DNA of 64,000 nucleotides from Mesorhizobium sp. B2-3-4 (GTDB lineage: Bacteria > Pseudomonadota > Alphaproteobacteria > Rhizobiales > Rhizobiaceae). A model generated the notes under the pieces. The model made no database searches and was not told where the DNA came from. It saw nothing but the letters and a program-made list of their open reading frames with translations. The stretch is from contig NZ_VFVY01000012.1 in NCBI RefSeq assembly GCF_006442315.1, positions 62,001 to 126,000 of the forward strand, written 5' to 3'. Below are positions 52,259 through 60,654 of this stretch, in pieces (the first letter of the stretch is position 1; every line of letters starts with the position of its first letter). The position numbers were made by a program, and so were the translations under genes.

Positions 52259-53590
52259 ATGAACTTGACGGTGTTTGGAATTGGCTATGTCGGCCTGGTG
52301 CAGGCGGCGGTGCTTGCCGAGGTCGGCCACCAGGTCGTTTGCGTCGACGTCGACGCGAACAAGGTGGAGCGGCTCAATCAAGGCTTCGTCCCGATATTCG
52401 AGCCAGGCCTCGAAAGCATCGTCAGGGAGAACCATGCTGCCGGCCGCATCAAGTTCACCACCGACGCTGCCGCCGGCGTCAGGCATGGTGAAATCCAGAT
52501 GATCGCGGTCGGCACGCCGCCGGGCGAGGATGGTTCGGCCGACCTCAAATACGTGCTGGCGGTCGCCGAGACGATCGGCCGCGAGATGGATACCGCCAAG
52601 ATCGTGGTCGGCAAGTCGACCGTGCCGGTCGGCACCTGCGAAAAGGTCAAGACCAGGATCGCCGAGACGCTGAGGAAGCGGGGGCGCGAGGATCTGACTT
52701 TCGACGTCGCCTCAAATCCCGAATTCCTCAAGGAAGGTTCCGCCGTCGCCGATTGCATGAAGCCGGACCGCATCATCGTCGGCACCGACAGCGAGGACAC
52801 CGAGGCGGTGATGCGCGAACTCTACGCGCCCTTCAATCGTAACCACGAGAAGATGATCGTGATGGACGTGCGCAGCGCCGAATTCACCAAATACGCAGCC
52901 AACTGCATGCTGGCGACCAAGATCAGCTTCATGAACGAGATGGCGAACCTCGCCGAGCAGCTCGGCGCCGACATAGAGGAGGTGCGCAAGGGCATCGGTT
53001 CTGATCCGCGCATCGGCTACCACTTCATCTATCCGGGCCTCGGCTATGGCGGCTCGTGCTTTCCCAAGGACGTCCGCGCCCTGATCAAGACCGCTGAAGG
53101 CGTCAAGTTCGACGCCAAGCTGCTGCGCGCCGTCGAGGAGCGCAACAACGATCAGAAATCCGTCCTGTTCGACAAGGTGCACCGCTATTTCAAGGGCAAC
53201 CTCAAGGGCAAGACCTTCGCCTTGTGGGGCCTGGCCTTCAAGCCCAACACGGACGACATGCGCGAGGCGCCCGCGCGGGTGCTGATGGAAGCGCTGTGGA
53301 ACGCCGGGGCCACCGTGCAGGCCTATGACCCCGAGGCCATGCAGGAATGCCAGGCCATATACGGGCAGCGCGACGACCTGATGCTGTGCGGCACCAAGGA
53401 AGCGGCGCTGCGCGGCGCCGATGCGCTGCTGATCGCCACTGAATGGAAGAGCTTTCGCGCACCGTCCTTCGATGCGCTGAAGGACGCGCTGACCACGCCG
53501 GTCATCTTCGATGGCCGCAATCTCTACGACCCCAAGGTCGTAGCGCGCCACGGCATCGAATATCACTCGATCGGCAGGATGGCGGCATGA
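52259..53590 (+). CDS. ugd: UDP-glucose 6-dehydrogenase
   Basis: A 443-residue dehydrogenase with the NAD motif GIGYVG at 7-12, the catalytic Cys267 in [30 protein letters not shown] in the dimer helix, and [24 protein letters not shown] in the C-terminal domain. It converts UDP-glucose to UDP-glucuronate in the cytoplasm. In S. meliloti the exo cluster has no ugd at this place; its presence suggests that the polymer made here contains glucuronic acid (inference). The GMC oxidoreductase gene starts 49 bp later on the same strand. Confidence 0.95.
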   Translation: MNLTVFGIGYVGLVQAAVLAEVGHQVVCVDVDANKVERLNQGFVPIFEPGLESIVRENHAAGRIKFTTDAAAGVRHGEIQMIAVGTPPGEDGSADLKYVLAVAETIGREMDTAKIVVGKSTVPVGTCEKVKTRIAETLRKRGREDLTFDVASNPEFLKEGSAVADCMKPDRIIVGTDSEDTEAVMRELYAPFNRNHEKMIVMDVRSAEFTKYAANCMLATKISFMNEMANLAEQLGADIEEVRKGIGSDPRIGYHFIYPGLGYGGSCFPKDVRALIKTAEGVKFDAKLLRAVEERNNDQKSVLFDKVHRYFKGNLKGKTFALWGLAFKPNTDDMREAPARVLMEALWNAGATVQAYDPEAMQECQAIYGQRDDLMLCGTKEAALRGADALLIATEWKSFRAPSFDALKDALTTPVIFDGRNLYDPKVVARHGIEYHSIGRMAA

Positions 53591-53639
53591 AACCGCTCGA
53601 TCTTGCCGGCGCGCGCCGCGCGGAAAGGAAGTGCAACTG

Positions 53640-55082
53640 ATGGTGCTGGACGTAAAGCCCGAGCAAGTCACCAAGGATCATTTCGATGTTGTCGCGATCG
53701 GTTCGGGCTTCGGTTCGGCTTTCTTCCTGCATGAGTTCTCCAGGCGGCGTAAGGCCCGTGTCCTGGTTCTGGAGTGGGGCCGTCACAACACCCATGAATG
53801 GCAGCTCGACCAGAACGCCAACACCGACATAGACGACGAGACGACCTACAAGACCAATTCCGACAAGCCCTGGAACTACACGATCGGGCTGGGCGGCGGG
53901 ACCAATTGCTGGTTCGCGCAGACGCCGCGGTTCCATCCCAACGACTTCAGGCTCAAGAGTACCTACGGCATCGGCAATGACTGGCCGATCAGCTACGACG
54001 ATGTCGAGCCGTTCTATTGCGACGCCGAAGACATCATGTCGATCTCGGGAGATCCCGACATGGCGGCGATGCTGCCGCGCTCCAGGCCGTTTCCGCAGCC
54101 GCCGCATCGCATGTCGACGCCCGACAGAATGATGAAGGCGGCGCAGCCCGACCAGCATTTCGTCATGCCGACGGCGCGGGCCCGCGTGCCGACCGCGCAA
54201 CGCACCTCCTGCTGCGCCAATCTGCGCTGCTGGCTGTGCCCGGTCGATGCGAAATTCACGGTCAACAACGGGCTGATGCATGTCTTCGAGCATCCCGACG
54301 TTTCGGTCTGCCTCGGCGCGGAAGTCCGGCGGCTCGATCATGCCGGCGGCGCGGTGCGTTCGGTCACCTTCGTGAATAATGGTAAGGAATATCAGGTCAG
54401 CGGCGACCTCTTCATCCTTGGCGCCAACGCCATCCAGAGCGCGGCGATCATGCTGCGCTCCGGCCTCGGCGATGAGTTCGTCGGCCGCGGCCTGCACGAA
54501 TCCTATGGCTGGAATTTCGAGGTCTATCTCGACGGCGTCGACAATTTCGACGGCTCGACCATCACCACCGGTTTGAACTTCGGCCTCTATGACGGGCCGC
54601 ACCGGTCCGAGCACGCGGCCGCCCTGGTCTATTTCGAGAACCGCTGGCAGCACGGCATGCGCGCCGAGAAAGGTCGCGTGCGCCAGGCGCTGCCGCTGGT
54701 CGTGGTCACCGAAAACCTGCTCGACCCCGAGAATTTTGTCACCCTCGACGAGGATGACAATGCTTTCGTCTCTTTCAAGGCGCCGTCGGACTATGCGGTC
54801 AAGGGCATGGCCAGGGCGCTCGACAAATTGCCTGGACTGCTGGCGCCCCTGCCGGTCGAAAGGCTGTTCGACCGCGGTATCCGGCCAACCGAATCGCATG
54901 TCCAGGGCACGTTGCGCATGGGCACCGGCCCGGCCGATTCGGTCGTCGACAGCAACATGATCCACCACCGGCTGAGAAACCTGGTCGTCGTCGGCACCAG
55001 CACCTATCCGAGTTGTTCCTGCGCCAATCCCAGCCTGACCGCGGCGGCCTTGTCCTTGCGGGCAGCGAGCCGGATGGCGTGA
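53640..55082 (+). CDS. GMC-family FAD oxidoreductase (catalytic subunit)
   Basis: The start is the ATG at 53640, 10 bp after GGAAAGGAAG; a GTG at 53631 is closer to that site and less likely. The 480-residue protein has the FAD motif GSGFGS at 21-26, GLGGGTNCWFAQTPRF, and a C-terminal end with ESHVQGTLRMG and CANPSLTAAAL, as in membrane-associated sugar and alcohol dehydrogenases of the gluconate/glucose dehydrogenase type. It lacks its own signal peptide. The next gene encodes a small Tat-signal protein, which in related dehydrogenases carries the large subunit across the membrane. No cytochrome c subunit is nearby. The substrate may be an EPS sugar. Confidence 0.82.
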   Translation: MVLDVKPEQVTKDHFDVVAIGSGFGSAFFLHEFSRRRKARVLVLEWGRHNTHEWQLDQNANTDIDDETTYKTNSDKPWNYTIGLGGGTNCWFAQTPRFHPNDFRLKSTYGIGNDWPISYDDVEPFYCDAEDIMSISGDPDMAAMLPRSRPFPQPPHRMSTPDRMMKAAQPDQHFVMPTARARVPTAQRTSCCANLRCWLCPVDAKFTVNNGLMHVFEHPDVSVCLGAEVRRLDHAGGAVRSVTFVNNGKEYQVSGDLFILGANAIQSAAIMLRSGLGDEFVGRGLHESYGWNFEVYLDGVDNFDGSTITTGLNFGLYDGPHRSEHAAALVYFENRWQHGMRAEKGRVRQALPLVVVTENLLDPENFVTLDEDDNAFVSFKAPSDYAVKGMARALDKLPGLLAPLPVERLFDRGIRPTESHVQGTLRMGTGPADSVVDSNMIHHRLRNLVVVGTSTYPSCSCANPSLTAAALSLRAASRMA

Positions 55083-55097
55083 GGGAAGGAGGTACCG

Positions 55098-55547
55098 ATG
55101 ATAGAAATCACGCGTCGTTCGGTTCTGGCCATCATGGCTGGCGGAGTTGCGTCGACGGGCGTGGCCTACGCGGCCGTGTCCTCGTTTTCGGACGAGGACC
55201 TGGTTCGCGTCACACTCGAGAAATATCTCGGCAGGCTGAACATGCGCATCGAGCATCTGCAGCAGTTCGTGCTGGAGTTCCGCAACCGCAATCCGTGGCT
55301 GTTTCCCAGCGAAAAACTGGGCGACGCCGTCACCTTGCTCGAGAAGGCGAAGCTCGGTCAGGCACGCCAGTTGTTGCCGAAACAGAAGCAGCGCGACCTC
55401 AGGCATTTCGACCGCTGGGTTGTCGCCGAATTCCATATGCTGACGGATTACGCCTGGCGCAGTTCGCCCAATGATCCCATCCGGTTCACCGGATGGCAGT
55501 CATGCACAAATCCGTTCGCGACGCTTGATCCGCCAAAGACCGCTTGA
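55098..55547 (+). CDS. Tat-signal small subunit/chaperone of the GMC oxidoreductase
   Basis: A 149-residue protein with a twin-arginine signal (TRRSVLA at 5-11, then hydrophobic IMAGGVASTGVAYAAV). The mature part is helical, has Trp-rich ends (NRNPWLF, GWQSCTNPF) and no cofactor motif. It begins 15 bp after the GMC gene. FAD-dependent glucose and gluconate dehydrogenases use a small Tat-signal subunit to export the folded large subunit; this protein has the right size and position. Sequence similarity to those subunits is weak, so the assignment rests mainly on context. Confidence 0.7.
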   Translation: MIEITRRSVLAIMAGGVASTGVAYAAVSSFSDEDLVRVTLEKYLGRLNMRIEHLQQFVLEFRNRNPWLFPSEKLGDAVTLLEKAKLGQARQLLPKQKQRDLRHFDRWVVAEFHMLTDYAWRSSPNDPIRFTGWQSCTNPFATLDPPKTA

Positions 55548-55614
55548 GAGGCCTCGACGCGGCTCTTCATCGGGCCGAGGGCAACGAAACGCGAAAAGAC
55601 AGGGAGTGACGACC

Positions 55615-56694
55615 ATGAAGGTTCTCTTTGCAGGCGGCAACGGTTACCCGCCGGAGTTCAGCGGCGGGGTGCAGTCGAGCACCCACCATCTGGCCGAGCA
55701 ATTGATCGAGCATGGACACGAGGCCGCGGTGCTCGCCGCCCTGTTTGGCGACGGTGTCTTCGGCTTCAAGGCACGCGCCAAGATGAAGCTCCTGCGCCAG
55801 CCCGCCGTCGTCGACAGTTTTCCCGGCTATCCTGTGATCCGGGCGTGGTTTCCCTGGGAGGCTGCGAACTTCGCCATCAACAGGGTGAAGCCGGATGTCG
55901 CGGTGGTCCAGTGTCACAAGTCGGTGCCGCTCGGCAAGGCGTTGCAGGCCAAGGGCGTGCCGCTGGTCGTCTATCTCAGGAATGTCGAATTTCACGAGCT
56001 GGGGGGCGACCTGCGCGAGCTGCGTTCGGCGCTCTACATCGCCAATTCGGAATTCACCGCGCGCACCTATGCAAGGGAATTCGGCATCGAGGCCGCGGTG
56101 ATCCCGCCGACCATCAACCCGACGCAATACAGCACGCCGACCACGGGCCAGTTCGTCACGCTGATCAACCCCTATGAGGAAAAGGGCTTCGAGCTTGCGG
56201 TGCGCCTTGCCGGCGCATGCCCCGAAATCCCGTTCCTCTTCGTCGAAAGCTGGAAGCTGGAGGACGATCACCGGGCGCGCATCCAAGAGACGATCGCGCC
56301 GCTTGGCAATGTCACGCTGGAAAGCCGCACCAGCGATATGAAGACGGTCTATGGCCGCACCAGGATCCTGCTGGCGCCGAGCAAATGGGAAGAGGCCTGG
56401 GGGCGGGTGGCGTCGGAAGCCCATTGCAGCGGCATTCCAGTCGTCGGTTCGCGCCGCGGCGGCCTGCCCGAGGCGATCGGCCCCGGCGGCGTGGTGCTCG
56501 ACTACGATGCGCCGCTCGCCGACTGGGTTGCGGCCGTCAGGCTGCTGTGGAACGACAACAAGGAGTACGACCGGGTTTCCGGCCTCGCACGCGGTTTCGC
56601 GGCGCGTCCGGAGCTCGATCCGGATCGCCAGTTCCTCACATTCTTCTCGATACTGGACAGGGCGGTACAGCAGCGCGCGCGCCGCGCTGCATGA
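55615..56694 (+). CDS. GT4-type glycosyltransferase
   Basis: The start is the ATG at 55615, preceded by AGGGAG; 359 residues. A GT-B fold enzyme: MKVLFAGGNGYPPEFSGGVQSSTHHLAEQL in the acceptor half, and in the donor half SKWEEAWGRVASEAHCSGIPVVGSRRGGLPEAI with the conserved Glu-x7-Glu-type spacing. It follows the GMC/Tat pair by 67 bp and faces the phosphoribosyltransferase-HAD gene. It could transfer glucuronic acid made from Ugd product, but donor specificity is not readable. Confidence 0.85.
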   Translation: MKVLFAGGNGYPPEFSGGVQSSTHHLAEQLIEHGHEAAVLAALFGDGVFGFKARAKMKLLRQPAVVDSFPGYPVIRAWFPWEAANFAINRVKPDVAVVQCHKSVPLGKALQAKGVPLVVYLRNVEFHELGGDLRELRSALYIANSEFTARTYAREFGIEAAVIPPTINPTQYSTPTTGQFVTLINPYEEKGFELAVRLAGACPEIPFLFVESWKLEDDHRARIQETIAPLGNVTLESRTSDMKTVYGRTRILLAPSKWEEAWGRVASEAHCSGIPVVGSRRGGLPEAIGPGGVVLDYDAPLADWVAAVRLLWNDNKEYDRVSGLARGFAARPELDPDRQFLTFFSILDRAVQQRARRAA

Positions 56695-56700
56695 CAAAGG

Positions 56701-56720
56701 CCCGGCTGCGTCAGGCCGGG
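56701..56720. terminator. Possible terminator between converging genes
   Basis: CCCGGC and GCCGGG form a 6-bp GC-rich stem with an 8-base loop, at the junction of the converging GT4 and phosphoribosyltransferase genes. On the reverse strand a short CTTTG follows. T runs are weak, so this is tentative. Confidence 0.35.
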
Positions 56721-57733
56721 CGCTTGACCCGGTTCTTCAGCGTTTCATAGCCGCGCGCGCCGAGCAGGGCGCGCGCAATGGTCTTGGCGGCGCTCTTGCG
56801 GCCTTCCTGCGAGTTGATCTGCCGCAGCCTTGCCGGCAGGTTCCGTGCGGCATGGCCAAGCGCCGGCAGCGACAGCGCATCGGGAAAGGTGACCATATGC
56901 GTTTCAACGCACAGGACCGGCTTGCCCGACAATTCCGTGATCCTCAGCGCCTGGGCATGCTCGCTCTCGATGAACAGGATGGCATCGCATTTGCGGTAGA
57001 AATCGGCCTTGAAACTTCCGTGCACGCCAAGCCGCTGGCGCTCGGCCTTGCTCGGCAGGTCGAGCATGATCAGCTGGTCGTACTGGATTTCGTGCTTGGC
57101 CAGCCATGCCTCGGTAAGCGCACGGTATTTCTCGAGCCGGCTGGTGACCAGCCAGCCGATCTTGTGGGTCGCGGCGTGAAGCGGCCGCGCCTCGCTCAGG
57201 AATTTCTCATAGGCTGGGCCGTCGTCGTTTTCGGCCTCGGTCGGATCGAGGCACAACACCCCGTCTATGTCGACGCAGCATTGCGCCAGGAATTTGTGGT
57301 GCATGAAATTCCACTGGAACATGCGTGGATGCGGCACCACCTCGAAGACCAGATCGGTCTCCTTGTGTTGCGGCTCGAGGCCGAACACGGCGGCGAAGAG
57401 GAAATTGGCCTCGATGCCGGCGCCCTGGATGCGGGCACGGGCGTCGCGCATGGCATTGCCGCCGGCGACGCTGTCGTCGATCACCAGCACCTTGCGCATA
57501 TCCGAAACCTTGCGGTCCAGCGCGGCGCGGCGCTTCGTGATTCCCGACGTGTAGACGCGGCCTTCCAGGAAACTGTCCAGATCGGTCATCGGGATGTTGG
57601 CCGCGAGGCTGACCAGCGTCGCCGCCAGCACGCCGCTTCTGGGAACGCCGACGACCAGGTCGATATCGCGCGGCAGCCGGTGAAGGTTGCTCAAGATGGC
57701 GTCGTTCATGTCGGAGATCGATCGGTAGTGCAT
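56711..57733 (-). CDS. Phosphoribosyltransferase-HAD fusion protein
   Basis: A 340-residue two-domain protein. Residues 1 to about 130 are a type I phosphoribosyltransferase: VVGVPRSGVLAATLVS and the PRPP loop VLVIDDSVAGGNAM at 82-95. Residues about 150-270 form a HAD-like domain starting CVDIDGVLC (Asp155, Asp157 as the DxD pair) with GWLVTSRLEKYR as motif II. No nucleotide-salvage neighbours are present; it sits among EPS genes, divergent from none and followed upstream by the flippase gene. A role in making or editing an activated ribose-type or phosphorylated building block is possible (inference). Confidence 0.75.
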   Translation of the reverse strand: MHYRSISDMNDAILSNLHRLPRDIDLVVGVPRSGVLAATLVSLAANIPMTDLDSFLEGRVYTSGITKRRAALDRKVSDMRKVLVIDDSVAGGNAMRDARARIQGAGIEANFLFAAVFGLEPQHKETDLVFEVVPHPRMFQWNFMHHKFLAQCCVDIDGVLCLDPTEAENDDGPAYEKFLSEARPLHAATHKIGWLVTSRLEKYRALTEAWLAKHEIQYDQLIMLDLPSKAERQRLGVHGSFKADFYRKCDAILFIESEHAQALRITELSGKPVLCVETHMVTFPDALSLPALGHAARNLPARLRQINSQEGRKSAAKTIARALLGARGYETLKNRVKRPA

Positions 57734-57785
57734 GGATCGGACCTGATGCTCGTGTGGATATGGATAACGGTCGAAAGCGCCGGAA

Positions 57786-59282
57786 TTATTGCGCCTCGCG
57801 CGGCGCCGCCGCCGGCGGCCTTGCCGGCAGCATTTTCAGGGCCTCGCGCAAGGCTTCGCGGCCGGCCGCGAAAACCATGGCGACGGCGATCGTGATCGCG
57901 TAGGCCAGGATGGCGCCGCTGGCCAGGGCGACGACAGGTTGCTGCGGCAGCGCCGGCTTGACCAGCCACACCGCGCCCAGCGCCAGATGCGCGCCAAGCA
58001 CGAACGGCGTTGCCGCGCGCAGCACGTGGCTCGCTTGCAGCGGTCCGCTCCTGCCGACATAGAGCCACAGGAACGGCGTGCGCAGATATTCGCTGACCGC
58101 ATAGGCGACCGCCACGCCGAGCGCGCCATAGGGCAGGCCGAGCGCGAAGGCGAGCACCGACGTCACCGCCGTGACGATACCCCAGCGCATGAAGTCGCCG
58201 GAGCGGCCCTGGCTGACGAAAAGCCATCCGGCAGGATTGTTGAGCGGCTGCAGCAGGCCGGCAAAACCGAGCGCCAGGAAGATCGAGGCACTGGCGCGCC
58301 ATTGCTCGCCGAGCACGAAGGGAATGAGCACATCGGACATGGCGGTGGCGAAGGCGACACCGGGCAGCGCCACCAGAAGGATCAGCGGCATGACCCGCAG
58401 ATAGGCGCTGCGGTAGCGGTCCGGCTCGTCCTTCAGCCGCGACAGCGCCGGCACCATGACCTTCGACAGCGGATTGGTGATCTGGCTGAGCGGGAACAGC
58501 AGCAGCTTGTAGGCGCGGTCGTAGAGGCCGAGTTGCGCCTCGCCCCAGTATTTGCCGATCAGCACGTTGTCGAGGTTGCGGGCGAAGAAATTGGCGAAGT
58601 TGAAACCGGTGATGCCGGCGCCGAAATTGATCAGCTCGCTGATGCCCGCGACCTTGCGCGGCATGCCCGGGCGCCAGCGCGAGCTTGCCCAGTAGCACAG
58701 CGTCGGCAGCACCGCGCCGGTCAGAGTGCCGGCAAACAGCGCCCAGTAGGAGCGGTCGATGAAGGTCCAGGCAATCGATACCGCCAGTCCCGCCACCGCG
58801 CCGGCGACGTCGATGATCGCCAGGCGGCCGAACTGCATGCGGCGCGTCAGCAGCGCCAGGTGCTGAGCGCCCAAGCCGTAGGCCAGGATCTGCGGTCCCA
58901 GCGCCGCCACCAGGCCGGCCACGCGCGGTTCGCCGTAGAAGGTGGCGACCAGCGGTGCCGCGCCCGCCAGCACACAGGCCAGGACCGCGCTGACGGCGAC
59001 ATTGATCCAGAAGAGATAGTTCACCTCCTCATGCCGGATGCCTGATTTCTGGATCGTCGCCTGGGTCAGGCCGAAATCCTGGAACAGGGCAATGAAGGCG
59101 AGCACCGGCGCGCACATGGCCACGACGCCGAAATCCTGCGGCGACAGAAGCCGCGACAGCACGATGACCGAGATGATCTGGGTGGCGACCCGCACCGATT
59201 GCGACAGCGCCGTCACGACGGCGCCGCGGCCGACCGATTTGCGCAGCGAGCCTTCTGGCGGATCGAATGGATTGGCTTCCAA
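57786..59282 (-). CDS. exoT: Polysaccharide flippase, ExoT-like (Wzx/MOP family)
   Basis: A 498-residue membrane protein with about 12-14 hydrophobic segments. The N-terminus SVGRGAVVTALSQSVRVATQIISVIVLSRLLSPQDFGVVAM is typical of the MOP/PST flippases, and LDNVLIGKYWGEAQLGLYDRAYKLLLFPLSQI is the conserved central part. S. meliloti ExoT has nearly the same length and helps move repeat units across the inner membrane. It is divergent from exoL; the 184-bp gap holds two tandem EPS boxes. The phosphoribosyltransferase-HAD gene follows 52 bp downstream and is probably co-transcribed. Confidence 0.82.
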   Translation of the reverse strand: MEANPFDPPEGSLRKSVGRGAVVTALSQSVRVATQIISVIVLSRLLSPQDFGVVAMCAPVLAFIALFQDFGLTQATIQKSGIRHEEVNYLFWINVAVSAVLACVLAGAAPLVATFYGEPRVAGLVAALGPQILAYGLGAQHLALLTRRMQFGRLAIIDVAGAVAGLAVSIAWTFIDRSYWALFAGTLTGAVLPTLCYWASSRWRPGMPRKVAGISELINFGAGITGFNFANFFARNLDNVLIGKYWGEAQLGLYDRAYKLLLFPLSQITNPLSKVMVPALSRLKDEPDRYRSAYLRVMPLILLVALPGVAFATAMSDVLIPFVLGEQWRASASIFLALGFAGLLQPLNNPAGWLFVSQGRSGDFMRWGIVTAVTSVLAFALGLPYGALGVAVAYAVSEYLRTPFLWLYVGRSGPLQASHVLRAATPFVLGAHLALGAVWLVKPALPQQPVVALASGAILAYAITIAVAMVFAAGREALREALKMLPARPPAAAPREAQ

Positions 59283-59360
59283 ATTCAGGATTCCTGACCT
59301 TTGCGCGGATTCCGGAGCCCGAAATCCACAACCGCCGCCGACCCCAAACTACGGCAATAA

Positions 59361-59375
59361 TTTTGCAGTGCAACA
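59361..59375. promoter_or_regulatory. EPS-cluster palindromic box, copy 4
   Basis: TTTTGCAGTGCAACA fits the TGTTGC-N3-GCAACA pattern with one arm mismatch. It lies 79 bp from exoT and 92 bp from exoL. Confidence 0.55.
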
Positions 59376-59401
59376 GAAAACGTCCGGCGTCGCGCCAAAA
59401 A

Positions 59402-59416
59402 TGTTGCGATGCAGCA
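59402..59416. promoter_or_regulatory. EPS-cluster palindromic box, copy 5
   Basis: TGTTGCGATGCAGCA, 41 bp (about four helical turns) from copy 4 on the same face of the helix, in the divergent exoT-exoL promoter region. Confidence 0.55.
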
Positions 59417-59466
59417 AGAGCTGTACTAGGCTTCCCCTGGGTGGGTCAAACAGCGGTCGAGTTTTC

Positions 59467-60639
59467 ATGCTGCATGTCTTGTACCTGGTGCACGATGTTT
59501 CCGACCCGGCGGTTCGCCGGCGGATCACGATGCTCAGGACAGGTGGCGCCCGGGTCACCCTGGCTGGCTTTCGCCGCACCGCCACCCCGATTGCCGATAT
59601 CGAAGGATTGCGGCCGATCGACCTTGGCGCGACGCGCGACGGCCGATTCGCGCAGCGCCTGGCCGCGGTGGCGAAAGCGGCGGTTTCGATAGGGTCGAAG
59701 CTGGGCGGCATGCCGAAGCCCGATCTCATCATCGCGCGCAATCTGGAAATGCTGGCGCTGGCCCGCCGCGCCCGGTCCGCCTTCGGTGCCACGGTCCCCA
59801 TCGTCTATGAATGCCTGGACATTCACCGCCTCGTGCTTCGCGACGATGTGCTGGGCAAGGCGCTGCGCGCCACCGAGCGTCATCTGGCGCGGGACGTGAA
59901 GCTGCTGGTGACAAGTTCGCCGGCCTTCATCGCCAATTATTTCAAACCGTTCCGCCAGGTCGCGGCACCGGTGGAACTGGTCGAGAACAAATATTTCGAG
60001 GCCGCTGCTGTTCTGCCCGGCGAGCGCGAAGCAGTGGCAGGACCTGTCGCCCCGCCTTGGCGGATCGGCTGGTTCGGGGCGCTGCGCTGCCGCCGCTCGC
60101 TCGAACTGCTGGCAGGGTTCACCCGCCTCATGGAAGGCCGGTTCGAAATCGTATTGCGCGGCCGTCCGGCGCTTTCCGAATTCCCTGACTTCCATGCCTT
60201 CGTCGATGCAGAACCCTATCTGTCGTTTCGCGGGCCGTACCGCAATCCGGAGGACATGGCGGCGATCTATGAAAACGTCCATTTCTCCTGGGCGATCGAT
60301 TTCTTCGAGGAGGGACAGAACTCCGAATGGCTCCTGCCCAACCGCCTTTATGAAGGCTGCCGCTTCGGCGCGGTGCCGATCTCGATGGACAACACGGAGA
60401 CCGGTCGGTTCCTGCGGCAGCGCGATATCGGCGTTCTGTTGCCGCAGGCCACGCCTGAGGCGCTTGAAACCGCGCTTGGCGGGATGGAGCAGCACCGCTT
60501 CGGCAGGTGGAAGGCACGCGTGCTGGCCCACAATCCGAGGATGTGGAGCTACGATCGAGGCGATTGCAGTGCCTTGGTCGAAAAGCTGCGCCGCCTGACC
60601 ACCGTGCGCGAACCGCTCGCCGCCCAGGCGCTGGCATAG
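59467..60639 (+). CDS. exoL: Succinoglycan biosynthesis glycosyltransferase ExoL
   Basis: A 390-residue GT-B-like protein beginning MLHVLYLVHDVSDPAVRRRI, with IARNLEMLALARRARS, YECLDIHRLVLR and the donor-side WRIGWFGALRCRRSLELLAGF, then LLPNRLYEGCRFGAVPI. This agrees with rhizobial ExoL, which adds a beta-1,4 glucose to the lipid-linked chain. It is the first gene of exoL-A-M-O-N in the same order as S. meliloti, and exoA follows at 15 bp. Two palindromic boxes in the promoter region suggest regulation shared with exoT and exoY. Confidence 0.88.
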   Translation: MLHVLYLVHDVSDPAVRRRITMLRTGGARVTLAGFRRTATPIADIEGLRPIDLGATRDGRFAQRLAAVAKAAVSIGSKLGGMPKPDLIIARNLEMLALARRARSAFGATVPIVYECLDIHRLVLRDDVLGKALRATERHLARDVKLLVTSSPAFIANYFKPFRQVAAPVELVENKYFEAAAVLPGEREAVAGPVAPPWRIGWFGALRCRRSLELLAGFTRLMEGRFEIVLRGRPALSEFPDFHAFVDAEPYLSFRGPYRNPEDMAAIYENVHFSWAIDFFEEGQNSEWLLPNRLYEGCRFGAVPISMDNTETGRFLRQRDIGVLLPQATPEALETALGGMEQHRFGRWKARVLAHNPRMWSYDRGDCSALVEKLRRLTTVREPLAAQALA

Positions 60640-60654
60640 GATGGACATCGCCCG

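Noticed and set aside
53502-55436. 644-codon reverse-strand open frame over ugd, GMC and Tat genes
   Set aside because: Antisense to genes with intact catalytic motifs; composition is that of a shadow frame.
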